Shown: positions 15,474 to 24,599, counted from the stretch's first letter. The stretch is DNA of 35,363 nt from Armatimonadota bacterium (GCA_021324165.1 JAJPJR010000021.1:1-35363), one strand, 5' to 3'. Translations and numbers: made by a program. The notes: a model not told the origin generated them from the sequence alone.

Positions 15474-18400
15474 TTCGGGAAAGCACCCGGATCGTCCTTC
15501 AGAAACGTTGCTCGGAACCAACGTAACAGGTCGTCAACCATCGCGTGCATGATCGGAATGTCGAGCAGCGAGAGCGTGGTTCCAACAAGCAGGCCGCCGA
15601 TGATCACCGTCCCGAGTGGCTGGTAAGCGTCCAAACCCGATTCGGGCCAGAAGGCTATTCGCGCCATGACGAACACCGTGATCATAGAAGTCATGAGGAT
15701 CGGGCGCAGTCGCTGAGAGCACGCCTTTGCGATCGCCTCATTACGTGCAATCTTCGACTTCCGCGTTTCGAGAATGAGATCAATGAGGAGAATCGCGGTA
15801 ACGATATCCATGCCGCTGAGAATGATGACTCCCAAGATCGAGACCGTCGAGAAGGTTTGATGCACAAGCCACAGCAGGAAGAACACACCGCTCAACTCGA
15901 GCGGAAGGCTGAACACCATTTGGAGCGGCTGAAGGAAGCTCCCAAACTGAGCCGCCAGCACGAAATACATCAGCACCAGGGCCAGCGACAGACCTGAGAT
16001 CATGACCCGGAAGCTGCCCATCATTTGGGTCATGTCACCACGTGGTTCGATGCCATAGCCGGGCGGCCAGTTCAGTTCAGACTCAGCTTTCATCTGAAGC
16101 TGCATGGTCAGGTCCATGCTCGGTCTTCCATTTTTGCGGTAGTAGCCGCCAAAGCTGACAACCCGACGCAACTGATCGTGCTGAATGAGACTTGGAGCCG
16201 ACTGTTTTTCGAGGTGAACCAGTTCAGACAGCGGGACCTGTTCGCCGCCCATTCCCGACACGAAAATTGATGACAAAACCGAGGGGTCTGACCGCTGATT
16301 TTCCTGATAGCGAACTAAGATTGTGGTCTGCCTCTCGTTTGGGATTCGGTAAAACTCGTTTGTGAACCCGCCGCGAAGTGCGTAGTACGTCTCGTCCGCA
16401 ATCCTCGCCGGGGAAAGGCCGTGACGGGCCGCCTTCTCCTGGTTGACCACAATCAAATACGATGGTTTGCTCATTTCCCAATCGAGGAACGGCTGTGCAA
16501 TGTCGGCCTTCTTCGTCCGCGGATCAATGACCTCACGCTTTGCAATGTCGAGAACCCCGTGCCCCAACTGATCTAACTGTGCGAAGTCCGTTCCGTAGAT
16601 GACAAGGGCAACCGGGGCGAGCGATGTAGCCATCACGTCGCTTCCCATCTCCTTGATCTGCAGCCTGCGAATGCCAGGAATCTCCGATAGCGCCCGCGCT
16701 TGAATCCTATCAATGATCTTCCACACGTCGGGTCGGCCTGAATCCTTATCGCATAGCGTGAGCATCCCGCTTGCGCTATTCACGGCGTTCATCGCGTAGC
16801 CCGTGAAGTACGCACCGCCGGTCATGCCCGGACCACCCTCTACCCCGATTTCAAGACTCGCTTTTGAAACCCAACCTTGTTTTCCTCCTTCCTGCTGAAT
16901 GATCTTCTCCAAACTCGATACGGCGGCTTCAGTTGCCGTGTACGAGGTGCCTGGTTGCATCTCCAACTGCAGGCTCGCCTGGCCAACGTCGCCCAGCGGC
17001 ATCATCTCTGACCCGATGAAGTAGTAGAACGTAAATCCAATGAGGATTGTGATTCCGATCCGAAGAAAGTTGGATGCAGGGTTACGAAGCATCCAACGAA
17101 CAAGCCTTTCGTAACTGCGTTCGAGGCGGGCGAGACCGTTTTCAAATGGCTGCAGAACCCGTTGGCGGAACCACGTTGGTTTCCTGCTTTCCGGCAGCAC
17201 CATGAAGTGTGAACAAAGAACCGCCGTCAACGTCATCGAGACCAAATAGCTGAACACCAGCCCGAAGATGATCGGCCAACAAAGCCCAACGAACATCAGC
17301 TGCGTGAGCCCGCCGCTCACCATCAGCGGCACAAGCGCGATCACCAGCACGCATGTTGCGGCCAATACCGAACGACGCACTTCTGTGATGCCATCAATCG
17401 TTGCCTGCCGGCAATCCTTACCCATGCGCATGTGTCGCTCCACCGCATGAATATCTATGATCGCATCATCTACCAGCCGGCCTATCGCGATAAGGAGCCC
17501 GATAAGCGTGCTGGAATTCAGGCTCATTCCCAGCGCGGCCATGGCGAGCAACGACATCGCCAACGCAACAGGAATTGCGGTCAACGCGATGGCAGTACCT
17601 CGCCATTCACCAAGGAAAAACAGAACCGCGAGCCCGGTCAAGAGAATTGCGAGCACCAGTTCGGAACCCATGTTCCGAAACAGGGTGTTGACGAATCCCG
17701 CGTTGTCGTACGCGACGGAAAAATGAATGCCCGGATACTCCCTCTCAAGTTCACGAACTTCTTTCATCACGGACGCGATCGTTTCTGGCGAGCTGGCGTC
17801 AGGGTTTTGAAGAACGTCGAGGGCAATGGCATGATCCACTCTGCCATCGTGAAGAAAGTGATAGCCTGAGCGTCTCTCGGCAAACGTGTCTCGAACCTCT
17901 GCCACGTCGCCCACATGAACGATCTTATCGCCGACTGTCTTTACCGGATACGCGGCTGCGACTGACGCTCCGGTCGCCAGCGTATCCACCCGGAATATCG
18001 GTTCGTCGGTGGCGTTTGTGGTCTGGCCAGCGGGTTTGGCAACGTTGTACCGATCAATTGCGTCTCGCACGTCCAAGATGGAGAGACCGTACGCCAGCAG
18101 TTTGCTGCGATCAACTCTTACCTGCAGCTGACGCCGGTAACCGCCGAACGGAGAAACCGTGTAAATGTCCTTGCTCGAAGCCTTGAGCCGATTGATAACC
18201 TGGTTGTCCGCAAGCTCTCGCAAGCGAGCGAGGTCCCACCCTTTGTCAGCATCGCCTGTTAAGCTCAACGTCAGGACAGGCAGATTAAGGGGATCAACTC
18301 TGAGAACCCAACTCGGTTTCAGGTTTGCTCCCGTTGATGGCAGGTCGGCTTGGACGACATTCAGCAGGCTTTGCACTTCGACCTGAGCCTTCTGCATGTC

Positions 18401-18730
18401 CGTCCCGAACGGGTACTCCAGCACAACAATGCTGAAGCCGTCCTGACTTGTGGAGCGGATGTACCGAACCTTTGGGAGATTCACCATCCGTTGCTCGATC
18501 GGAGACGAATAATACGTCTCCATTTCTTGTGCGCTCATGCCGGGCGATTCGGTGACGATTCCGAGCATCGGGCTCTCGACATAGGGCATCAGCCGCCTCG
18601 GCATGTAGTGCCAGATTGCAATCGTCCCGAGGATGAGCTGCGCCAAGAATAGTGCCGCGACCGCGTGAGGATGATCCACAGACCATCTCACAACATTGAA
18701 GCGCCGCGGGCTTTCGAGTTCGCTGCTCAC
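15464..18730 (-). CDS. RND-family efflux pump, inner-membrane component
   Basis: 1088 residues from a GTG that overlaps the adaptor's TGA by four bases (GTGA), so translation is coupled. The layout is typical of RND pumps: TM1 at about 24-42, a large periplasmic loop, a TM block at about 355-510, a second loop, and a C-terminal TM block. TM4 carries the proton-relay pair Asp421-Asp422 in GRLVDDAIIDIHAVE. The TM10 Lys of AcrB is absent: the segment reads GMDIVTAILLIDLI, with Val-Thr at the Lys-Asn position. Sequence alone does not settle drug versus metal export; the adaptor's metal-binding modules favour a CusA/Czc-like metal role. No outer-membrane channel gene is adjacent, so a TolC-like partner must be elsewhere. 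Confidence 0.92.
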   Translation of the reverse strand: MSSELESPRRFNVVRWSVDHPHAVAALFLAQLILGTIAIWHYMPRRLMPYVESPMLGIVTESPGMSAQEMETYYSSPIEQRMVNLPKVRYIRSTSQDGFSIVVLEYPFGTDMQKAQVEVQSLLNVVQADLPSTGANLKPSWVLRVDPLNLPVLTLSLTGDADKGWDLARLRELADNQVINRLKASSKDIYTVSPFGGYRRQLQVRVDRSKLLAYGLSILDVRDAIDRYNVAKPAGQTTNATDEPIFRVDTLATGASVAAAYPVKTVGDKIVHVGDVAEVRDTFAERRSGYHFLHDGRVDHAIALDVLQNPDASSPETIASVMKEVRELEREYPGIHFSVAYDNAGFVNTLFRNMGSELVLAILLTGLAVLFFLGEWRGTAIALTAIPVALAMSLLAMAALGMSLNSSTLIGLLIAIGRLVDDAIIDIHAVERHMRMGKDCRQATIDGITEVRRSVLAATCVLVIALVPLMVSGGLTQLMFVGLCWPIIFGLVFSYLVSMTLTAVLCSHFMVLPESRKPTWFRQRVLQPFENGLARLERSYERLVRWMLRNPASNFLRIGITILIGFTFYYFIGSEMMPLGDVGQASLQLEMQPGTSYTATEAAVSSLEKIIQQEGGKQGWVSKASLEIGVEGGPGMTGGAYFTGYAMNAVNSASGMLTLCDKDSGRPDVWKIIDRIQARALSEIPGIRRLQIKEMGSDVMATSLAPVALVIYGTDFAQLDQLGHGVLDIAKREVIDPRTKKADIAQPFLDWEMSKPSYLIVVNQEKAARHGLSPARIADETYYALRGGFTNEFYRIPNERQTTILVRYQENQRSDPSVLSSIFVSGMGGEQVPLSELVHLEKQSAPSLIQHDQLRRVVSFGGYYRKNGRPSMDLTMQLQMKAESELNWPPGYGIEPRGDMTQMMGSFRVMISGLSLALVLMYFVLAAQFGSFLQPLQMVFSLPLELSGVFFLLWLVHQTFSTVSILGVIILSGMDIVTAILLIDLILETRKSKIARNEAIAKACSQRLRPILMTSMITVFVMARIAFWPESGLDAYQPLGTVIIGGLLVGTTLSLLDIPIMHAMVDDLLRWFRATFLKDDPGAFPKRE

Positions 18731-20556
18731 CGACAGCCCTTCTTGGGAACGAGGTCCATTCCGCACTTCGGGCACTTTCCAGGCCGGTCTTGCACGACCT
18801 CCGGGTGCATCGGGCACACGTACAGTTGAACGAGCTTCGCCGAACGTTTCGGCTCTGACTGTCTTGCTGCGGCCGAGCGGATCTTAGACGTAGCAGATTC
18901 GTCTGACTTAATCAGTGTGGTTGAGACAGGACTGCCTTCAACCAACGTGGCGAAGCCGTCCACGATCACCTCGTCCCCTTCCTTCAGCCCAGACAGGATC
19001 GCAGTCAAGCCTCGGCCGCTGACGCCGATTGTTACCGGGCGCCTCGTGGCGACCGTTTTGCTGCTCCGCGTCCTGGGAATCAGCTCCATCTTGCAAATGG
19101 GGCAGCGCCCCGGACCGGGCAGACTAACTTGCGTGTGCATCGGGCAGGTCCAGTCGGTTTGGGCTCCTGCCTCACTCTTGATTGCAATCCAGACGTAAGG
19201 TTCCGCCGATGCCGAACTTTGTACTGCCGACGATGGGACAGCCAGGTGCATCGCCCCTGCTTCGGTTTGAACATCCACCGTTGCGAAGCTCCCCGGAAGC
19301 AGTTCATGGTCAGGATTGGCAATCAGTGCTTCCACAGTGAACGTTCGTGTGCTCGCATCTGCAGATGGAAAAACGCTCGTTACCCTCGCTTGCCAACTCT
19401 TTGTTCCCTGGTTGACGCGAACAGGCGTTCCGACCAAAACTTTGCCGCTCAGGGTTTCAGGAACCTGCGCTTGCACGCGCGCCAAGCTTGCGTCGTGGAG
19501 CATGAGCAGCCTTTGGCCTGCGCTTACGACGCTTCCCGGGCCTACGAATCTCGCGACAACGATGCCTGGCCCAAGAGCCTTCAGATGGGTGTAATCGGCA
19601 ATTGTGCCGCTGGCCGAAGCTTGCTCCTGCGAGGCAGAAGCCTCCGATGCCTTCGCCTTTGCTTGGCTCATCGCAACCGAAACCTGTGTTTCGGCAGCGG
19701 ATACGGCCGCACGAGCGCTTCGGCTCATGGCGTTAGCCTGGCGCACCTCCTGTTGAGCGGCAAGAACCTTAGCCTCGGAAGCCTTATTAGCCTGCTCACT
19801 CTCCGCGAGCTCGGCCATCGCGCGATTGAGCCTTGCCGCGCGAGATGCTTCATCGGCAACCGCGGCCTGATATTCGTTGAGGGAGATGAAGTCCGCTTGG
19901 TACAAGGCACGCTTTCTTTCCAAGACCTGCTTGGCGAAAACTGCTTCTGCCTTGCGTTCGTCAACCATCGCCTTCTTTGAGTCCAACTCGGCAAGCCTTA
20001 CGCGCTGATCAGCAATCGCCGCATCGAGGTCGGCTTGTGCTTTGGAAATCGCTGAGTCGGCAGCGTCGGCTGCTGCTTGCGCCTGGGCCCGTGCACTTTT
20101 CGCTCGCTCGATTTCGCGGGCTGCGACCACAGCCTCGTACTTCGCCGATGAGGCCATCAGTTGTTGCCCCCGCGCTTGAGCCAAATACTCTTTGGCATCA
20201 ATTTCGACCACGACTTGGCCCGCACTCACCCGATCACCAGGGTAAGCGATTTTTGTAACGCTCCCCGGAATGCGCGCCACAATCTCTTCGTCGCTCAGGG
20301 CCATGACCGTGGCGGGAAACGTCGAGAAACCACTGACAAAAGATGGTCGAGCTATGACTGTCTTTACGGGCTGTGTTCCTCGCGGAGGTTTCATCGCGCC
20401 CATGTCCATTCCTTGGGCTTCAATAACGGTGATTGCTCCGGGGGAGCGCTGGGTCGTAACGATCCATCGGACGACGAAGAAGGCGGCGATAAAGCCGATG
20501 AGCGTCAATGCGACGCTGACATTTCTGCGCAGTTGTGCGCTATGCGATTTTGCCAC
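18727..20556 (-). CDS. RND periplasmic adaptor (CusB/HlyD-like) with two heavy-metal-binding modules
   Basis: 609 residues. A membrane anchor at about 12-34 is followed by a Met motif (MDMGAM, 50-55), a lipoyl half, an Ala-rich coiled-coil hairpin of about 190 residues (125-318), the second lipoyl half (GPGIVVARFVGPGSVVSAGQ), and the beta-barrel. Two CPMH...CP-x-C-x-M modules are present: 469-493 (Cys471, His474, Cys485, Cys488) and 579-604 (Cys581, His584, Cys595, Cys598). The first is inserted in a loop of the membrane-proximal domain; the second is at the C-terminus. Such modules occur in Cu/Ag and related efflux adaptors. GTG 20556 is chosen because GGAGG lies five bases upstream. It links the pump to an outer-membrane channel and probably delivers metal. 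Confidence 0.92.
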   Translation of the reverse strand: MAKSHSAQLRRNVSVALTLIGFIAAFFVVRWIVTTQRSPGAITVIEAQGMDMGAMKPPRGTQPVKTVIARPSFVSGFSTFPATVMALSDEEIVARIPGSVTKIAYPGDRVSAGQVVVEIDAKEYLAQARGQQLMASSAKYEAVVAAREIERAKSARAQAQAAADAADSAISKAQADLDAAIADQRVRLAELDSKKAMVDERKAEAVFAKQVLERKRALYQADFISLNEYQAAVADEASRAARLNRAMAELAESEQANKASEAKVLAAQQEVRQANAMSRSARAAVSAAETQVSVAMSQAKAKASEASASQEQASASGTIADYTHLKALGPGIVVARFVGPGSVVSAGQRLLMLHDASLARVQAQVPETLSGKVLVGTPVRVNQGTKSWQARVTSVFPSADASTRTFTVEALIANPDHELLPGSFATVDVQTEAGAMHLAVPSSAVQSSASAEPYVWIAIKSEAGAQTDWTCPMHTQVSLPGPGRCPICKMELIPRTRSSKTVATRRPVTIGVSGRGLTAILSGLKEGDEVIVDGFATLVEGSPVSTTLIKSDESATSKIRSAAARQSEPKRSAKLVQLYVCPMHPEVVQDRPGKCPKCGMDLVPKKGCR

Positions 20557-20605
20557 TGGACCCTCCAAGAGATAGGACGAGCCCAAAAGGTGGGGTGAGA
20601 TTCAT
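20540..20605 (-). CDS. 21-residue leader ORF overlapping the adaptor start
   Basis: ATG 20605 is preceded by a perfect AGGAGG with eight bases spacing, the best ribosome site in this cluster. The peptide begins MNLTPPFGLV and is followed by a Gly/Ser-rich end; it stops 14 bp inside the adaptor gene, in a different frame. Its ribosome site and the adaptor's own GGAGG suggest coupled translation. It could be a leader peptide or simply a ribosome loader. No homology is recognised. Confidence 0.45.
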   Translation of the reverse strand: MNLTPPFGLVLSLGGSSGKIA

Positions 20606-20660
20606 TGTTGTTTCCTCCTGCGATGGGGCGTGAACGACAAGTCCGGATAGAACCGGCTGA

Positions 20661-21110
20661 CTACGCAACAGGAGGCGCTCGGGGACCAGATTTGCAAATC
20701 GAGGGTCCGGGTGGCCCGCGAACGTCGAGTTGCGAGAGTATCGCCTTACCCTCGACCCCAAGATTGAGCTCAACGGCAGAAGTTGTGGGAAGCACCGCCG
20801 GGATCAGCGGCGATTCCAGGAGAGCCTTTCCAAAGGCAGCCGGAGGATCGGCCTTCTTACTTATCCAGGCACAGCAGCTCGGCTCGTTTTGAACTATCGA
20901 GAGCCGGTTCTTTGCGCTTGGCTTTTGGTATTTGAGGCAGCACGCCCGCTCACAACTCGGTGCCTTTGAAGCGGCCGCGTGAACCGATTTCGGGCAGCAA
21001 ACCTTGCCCAAACAGAAGGCAACGCAAACCCCGCCGCCGACCGCGTTGCCAAACAGCAACGTGGCCAGCACCATGCTGAACAGGTTTCCAACAGCTTTGT
21101 ATCGCTTCAC
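20661..21110 (-). CDS. Cys-rich exported protein at the head of the metal-efflux cluster
   Basis: 149 residues from GTG 21110. The N-terminus (MKRYKAVGNLFSMVLATLLFG) is a signal peptide or anchor. Ten cysteines follow, mostly as pairs or close groups: 29, 33, 38-39, 53, 57-58, 79-80 and 139. The second half is Pro/Leu-rich with few motifs. I do not recognise a family. Position just upstream of the adaptor and pump, together with the cysteine spacing, suggests a periplasmic metal-binding or metal-sensing accessory protein; this is inference. The start lacks a clear ribosome site; the stop is about 55 bp before the leader ORF. Confidence 0.6.
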   Translation of the reverse strand: MKRYKAVGNLFSMVLATLLFGNAVGGGVCVAFCLGKVCCPKSVHAAASKAPSCERACCLKYQKPSAKNRLSIVQNEPSCCAWISKKADPPAAFGKALLESPLIPAVLPTTSAVELNLGVEGKAILSQLDVRGPPGPSICKSGPRAPPVA

Positions 21111-21224
21111 GCCCGTCTACTCACTGGGCCTTCTCACTGGGCCATTTTCTTGGCCTTGTGCCGATGAGGTCGAATCTTCTGTTAGAATACCGGCTGGACT
21201 GACACGGTTTTCATGCCAAAAAAA

Positions 21225-21300
21225 TGGTACTCCGGACGGGATTCGAACCCGCGACCTTCGCCGTGAAAGGGCGATGTCCTGACCGCTAGACGACCGGAGC
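21225..21300 (-). tRNA. tRNA-Glu (anticodon UUC)
   Basis: The minus strand folds as a 76-nt tRNA with 3' CCA encoded. Acceptor arms are GCTCCGG / CCGGAGT (closing G-T pair), the anticodon loop CTTTCAC gives anticodon TTC, and the T-loop is GGTTCGAATCC. Seven T residues follow the CCA directly, which together with the acceptor/T arm could end transcription. Confidence 0.97.
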
Positions 21301-21346
21301 ACGCGAACCCACAGTTTGGACGATTCAGCCTAAACGAGTCAAGGAC

Positions 21347-21366
21347 GACCCGCCTTTCGGCGGGTC
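21347..21366 (-). terminator. Terminator of the NlpC/P60 gene
   Basis: GACCCGCC and GGCGGGTC form a perfect 8-bp stem closed, on the minus strand, by a GAAA tetraloop. It lies 15 bp after the stop codon of the peptidase gene and 46 bp before the tRNA. The downstream T content is low (GTCCTTG), so strength is uncertain. Confidence 0.7.
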
Positions 21367-21380
21367 ATCTGCCTTGAACC

Positions 21381-22571
21381 TTACTTTGAGGCCGACTTCT
21401 TTTTACCGCTCGACGATCGGCCCGACGACGCCGACTTCGTTTTGCTCAGCTTTGAATCGAACCTTCGCGCCACCACAAAGTTCCTGGCGAAATACGGTGA
21501 GTGCACATCGCTCACGATCACTCTGCCATGCGAACTGCTGGCGTGAATGTACTTTCCGCCGCCGATATAAATTGCGGCATGATTCACTCCGCCGCGCCTG
21601 CTGCCGCGGAAATAGATCGTATCGCCGGGTCGAAGATCGTTTCGATCAACCTTTTTGCCAAACGTAGACTGTTCCCGCGAAGTTCGCGGCGGCGTGATGC
21701 CTTCGGTCTTTTTGTACAAATAGCAAACTAAACCGGAGCAATCTACGCCGCGCGAAGATTCCGATGCGAACACATACGGCGTGCCCAACATCTTCTTCGC
21801 GTTTTGAACGATCTGCAAACTGGATGCGGGAAGGTTTTTCGCCGAATCATCCTGGCTCCAACTGCCGTGCGAGGCGTAGATTGCCGTATGCGACCTTCCG
21901 CCGCGAAGCGACCGGCCGACCGGGTTCAAAAAATCGCCCCTGATGTAGCCGACCGCGCCTTTCGCGAACCGCAGTTTGTACCACTGACCCTGACGATCCA
22001 GCACCGCGGCAACCGATCCTTTCGAAACCGATTTCACAACGCCTGCATTAGTGCTCGGCGACTTGCGCAGGTTAACGCCGTCTTTGTTCACTTTCACGCT
22101 CGAAGTGGAGATGAAGTTGATTTTCGGCGCTTTTTCCATGGGCGAGGTCATATCCCAACGAACAAAACCCACGGTTCCGCCCAAGAACTTGACTTTGTAA
22201 AACCCTTGGGCTTTTCCCAAGACTTTGGCGGTGGCGCCCTGCGCCACTTTGGCGATCGCCTTGCTTTTCAGCGTGGCGCTTTTCCTCACGAACACGTTAT
22301 CGCGCTTGATGGAAACGGCAACCGGAAGGTTCGAACTGCTTTTTGCGGCTTTGGTGGTTTGCGATTTTGCTGGAACTTTCAGCTTGTGTCCCACCTGCAG
22401 CATCGCGTGCTTTCCGATGTGGTTTTTCGCTGCAAGCGCGTCGGGCGCAACGCCCAACTTCGAAGCGACTTTGACTAACGTATCACCTTTTTTGACGGTG
22501 TAGGTATCAACAGAATATGCTGAGGCAACCAAGATCAACGCGGCTGCCAGGGCGATAGTCCTTACTTTCAT
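21381..22571 (-). CDS. Secreted LysM - SH3b - SH3b - NlpC/P60 cell-wall peptidase
   Basis: 396 residues: signal peptide (1-20, ending SAYS), LysM (23-67, TYTVKKGDTL), SH3b domains at about 85-142 and 157-217, and an NlpC/P60 catalytic domain at about 250-375 with Cys278 (GVDCSGLVCYLY), His331 (GVNHAAIYIG) and His343 (YIHASS). The C-terminal tail is Ser/Lys-rich and basic. Such enzymes cut D-Glu-diaminoacid stem-peptide bonds in peptidoglycan outside the cytoplasmic membrane. ATG 22571 is chosen because it begins a proper signal peptide and GGGAG lies upstream; the in-frame extension to 22742 is not conserved in character. An extended -10 promoter is visible at 22647-22655. Confidence 0.93.
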   Translation of the reverse strand: MKVRTIALAAALILVASAYSVDTYTVKKGDTLVKVASKLGVAPDALAAKNHIGKHAMLQVGHKLKVPAKSQTTKAAKSSSNLPVAVSIKRDNVFVRKSATLKSKAIAKVAQGATAKVLGKAQGFYKVKFLGGTVGFVRWDMTSPMEKAPKINFISTSSVKVNKDGVNLRKSPSTNAGVVKSVSKGSVAAVLDRQGQWYKLRFAKGAVGYIRGDFLNPVGRSLRGGRSHTAIYASHGSWSQDDSAKNLPASSLQIVQNAKKMLGTPYVFASESSRGVDCSGLVCYLYKKTEGITPPRTSREQSTFGKKVDRNDLRPGDTIYFRGSRRGGVNHAAIYIGGGKYIHASSSHGRVIVSDVHSPYFARNFVVARRFDSKLSKTKSASSGRSSSGKKKSASK

Positions 22572-22646
22572 CGTGACATTTACTCCCTGTAGTAGCGTGA
22601 CCGCCCTCTCCCTATTTTTCAGACGGCCCAGACAAGAAACGGCGCG

Positions 22647-22655
22647 AGTATACCA
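22647..22655 (-). promoter_or_regulatory. Extended -10 promoter for the NlpC/P60 gene
   Basis: The minus strand reads TGG-TATACT, an extended -10 with five of six consensus bases, about 75 bp before the ATG. The 22572-22747 gap otherwise holds only an AT-rich stretch near 22758-22774 on the glycosyltransferase side (TATACT, TATAAA), a possible plus-strand promoter. Confidence 0.5.
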
Positions 22656-22747
22656 AAGATCGCAGCCCTCCGCCCGCTTCCCGGCACCTTCCCGCACAAA
22701 AGCCCCGTCCCAAGGCTGCCCCAACAGTCTGCAAAACTGCAACTAAT

Positions 22748-23716
22748 ATGTTCAAACTTATACTTTTTATAAAGTGCAGCGGGCCCAAAGACCCAATTTT
22801 CATTTTTTCCCGCTCCGGTAACCTTCCTCAACTTTTGACCCGATCGGAACCCATCAGCCTGAGCATTGTGATCGTGAACTGGAACACACGATCGCTCCTA
22901 TCCGAATGTCTGAAATCCATCTGTGAATTTTCGCCCTCTTGCGCCTTCGAGATCATCATCGTTGACAACGCCAGCGCCGACGGCTCATCCGAGATGGTGC
23001 GCGACGCGTTTCCCAACTGCACTCTTATTGCATCCAAAACCAACTTGGGATATGCCAAAGCGAACAATCTTGGAATTGAAAAAGCCCAGGGCGAACTGAT
23101 TCTGACGTTGAATCCCGACACACAGTTGATTGACGATTCGCTCGACAGATGCATCGCCTTTATGGATCAAAACATCAGGGCCGGCGCGGCCGCCGCACGC
23201 CTTTTGAACGCCGATGGATCGGTTCAACAAAGCGTAAGAAACTTTCCAACTCTGCCGAACATTCTTTTTGAAATCATCGGGCTTGCGAAACTGTTTCCAA
23301 AAAGCCGCCTGTTCGGAAACTACCGCTGCGGATGGCTCGACTATGCAAAAACCCAACAAGTTGAACAGCCGATGGGCACGTTTCTGCTGTTCCGCAAGGC
23401 CGTTCTTGACCAAATCGGCCTTTTTGACGAAGCGTTTCCGATATTTTTCAACGAGGTGGACTTGCTGCGGCGGATGAAAAACCATGGATTCGAAATCTGG
23501 CTGTGCGCCGACGCTTCCATCAGGCATCTTGGAGGCGCCAGCACAAGGCAGGTCCGCAAAAACATGATCTGGGAATCGCACAAAAGCCTAATGCGCTACC
23601 TGAAGCGATGGTGCCTTCGATGGTGGAACGCACCGCTGCTGTGGGCGCTGAACGGAATCATCTGGCTTGGAGCGTTCGTCAGAGCGCGGGGAGTGTATGC
23701 CGGATTTCGACCTTAG
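22748..23716 (+). CDS. GT2-family glycosyltransferase (rhamnosyltransferase-like)
   Basis: 322 residues. GT-A fold signatures: LSIVIVNWNT, EIIIVDNASADGS, LGYAKANNLGIEKA, the metal/nucleotide-site LNPDTQL, and FFNEVDLLRRM near the end of the catalytic domain. A hydrophobic segment near the C-terminus (LLWALNGIIWLGAF) could bind membrane. The family transfers sugars, often rhamnose, onto lipid-linked glycans at the cytoplasmic face. The first ~35 residues precede the domain and may not be translated: AT-rich promoter-like sequence lies just inside ATG 22748, and TTG 22835 is an alternative start. Its 3' end overlaps the next glycosyltransferase by 20 bp. Confidence 0.88.
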   Translation: MFKLILFIKCSGPKDPIFIFSRSGNLPQLLTRSEPISLSIVIVNWNTRSLLSECLKSICEFSPSCAFEIIIVDNASADGSSEMVRDAFPNCTLIASKTNLGYAKANNLGIEKAQGELILTLNPDTQLIDDSLDRCIAFMDQNIRAGAAAARLLNADGSVQQSVRNFPTLPNILFEIIGLAKLFPKSRLFGNYRCGWLDYAKTQQVEQPMGTFLLFRKAVLDQIGLFDEAFPIFFNEVDLLRRMKNHGFEIWLCADASIRHLGGASTRQVRKNMIWESHKSLMRYLKRWCLRWWNAPLLWALNGIIWLGAFVRARGVYAGFRP

Positions 23717-24599
23717 CGTCTGCATCTGCTCTTGGAACACGCGCGAAGATCTGCGCGCCTGCCTTGCAAGCATTCAAGAGGTACGCGGCGAGTGCGCCTT
23801 GGAACTGATTGTTGTGGACAACGCAAGTGAAGACCAAACTGCCGAAATGGTCGAACAAAACTTCCCGTGGGTGCGGCTTTTCAAAATGGATCTTAACCTT
23901 GGCTTCGGCAAAGGGCACAACATCGCTTTTTCCAAAGCGCAAGGAAACCTTCTGATGCCGCTCAATTCGGACACTCTGGTTCATCCCGGCGCACTCGAAG
24001 AGATCGTCAGTTTTATGCGCCAAAACCCCGATGTCGGCATTCTTGGTCCACAACTTTTGAATCCCGATGGGTCGTTGCAATACAGCTGCCGCAGATTTCC
24101 AACCCCGATGGCAGCGCTGTTTCGCAACACGCCGCTTGGAAAACTTTTCCCCAACACGAAGTTCGTCCGCGACTATCTGATGCAGTCGTGGAAACACGAT
24201 GAAGTCCGCGATGTTGACTGGGTAAGTGGAGCCGCAATCTGCATCCGGCGGGAACTTTACGAGAAAATCGGCGGATTCGACGAACAGTTTTTTATGTACA
24301 TGGAAGATGTTGACCTCTGTTTGCGCGCGCACCAAGCAGGTTTTCGCGTGGTTTATGATCCCAACGCAGTCATCACGCACGCCATTGGGCGCAGCACCGA
24401 CCGCATGCCCGTAAAGATGATCCGCCAGTTTCACAAAAGCATGCTGCTGTTTTACAAAAAACATTATCTGCCAAAAGTCGCTGCGCCGCTCAAACCGATT
24501 TGGATCGCCATCGTCGGCGCTCTCATCTATCTCAGAATGATCACGCTCACCACCAAAAGCCGCATGGATTTGCGCCGCCAAGCGCGGAGAAAACGGTGA
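23697..24599 (+). CDS. GT2-family glycosyltransferase, second copy
   Basis: 300 residues, paralogous to the preceding protein: LSVCICSWNT, LELIVVDNASEDQT, LGFGKGHNIAFSKA, LNSDTLV, VSGAAICIRRELYEKIGGFDE and YMEDVDLCLRAHQ. A C-terminal hydrophobic segment (PIWIAIVGALIYLRMI) may anchor it. ATG 23697 (MPDFDLSVCI) follows GGGGAG, whereas the longer ORF start lacks a ribosome site. It overlaps the upstream gene by 20 bp and the ligase gene by one base (TGATG), so the three are one translation-coupled unit. Probable role: adding a sugar to a cell-surface glycan; donor and acceptor are unknown. Confidence 0.92.
   Translation: MPDFDLSVCICSWNTREDLRACLASIQEVRGECALELIVVDNASEDQTAEMVEQNFPWVRLFKMDLNLGFGKGHNIAFSKAQGNLLMPLNSDTLVHPGALEEIVSFMRQNPDVGILGPQLLNPDGSLQYSCRRFPTPMAALFRNTPLGKLFPNTKFVRDYLMQSWKHDEVRDVDWVSGAAICIRRELYEKIGGFDEQFFMYMEDVDLCLRAHQAGFRVVYDPNAVITHAIGRSTDRMPVKMIRQFHKSMLLFYKKHYLPKVAAPLKPIWIAIVGALIYLRMITLTTKSRMDLRRQARRKR

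Noticed and set aside
21121-21143. Direct repeat TCACTGGGCC (two copies, 13-bp period) upstream of the Cys-rich gene
   Set aside because: Only two copies, no promoter in register with them, and no matching regulator gene; I could not support an operator.
22572-22742. N-terminal extension of the NlpC/P60 protein
   Set aside because: It would bury the signal peptide and cross the promoter-like TGG-TATACT; ATG 22571 is better.
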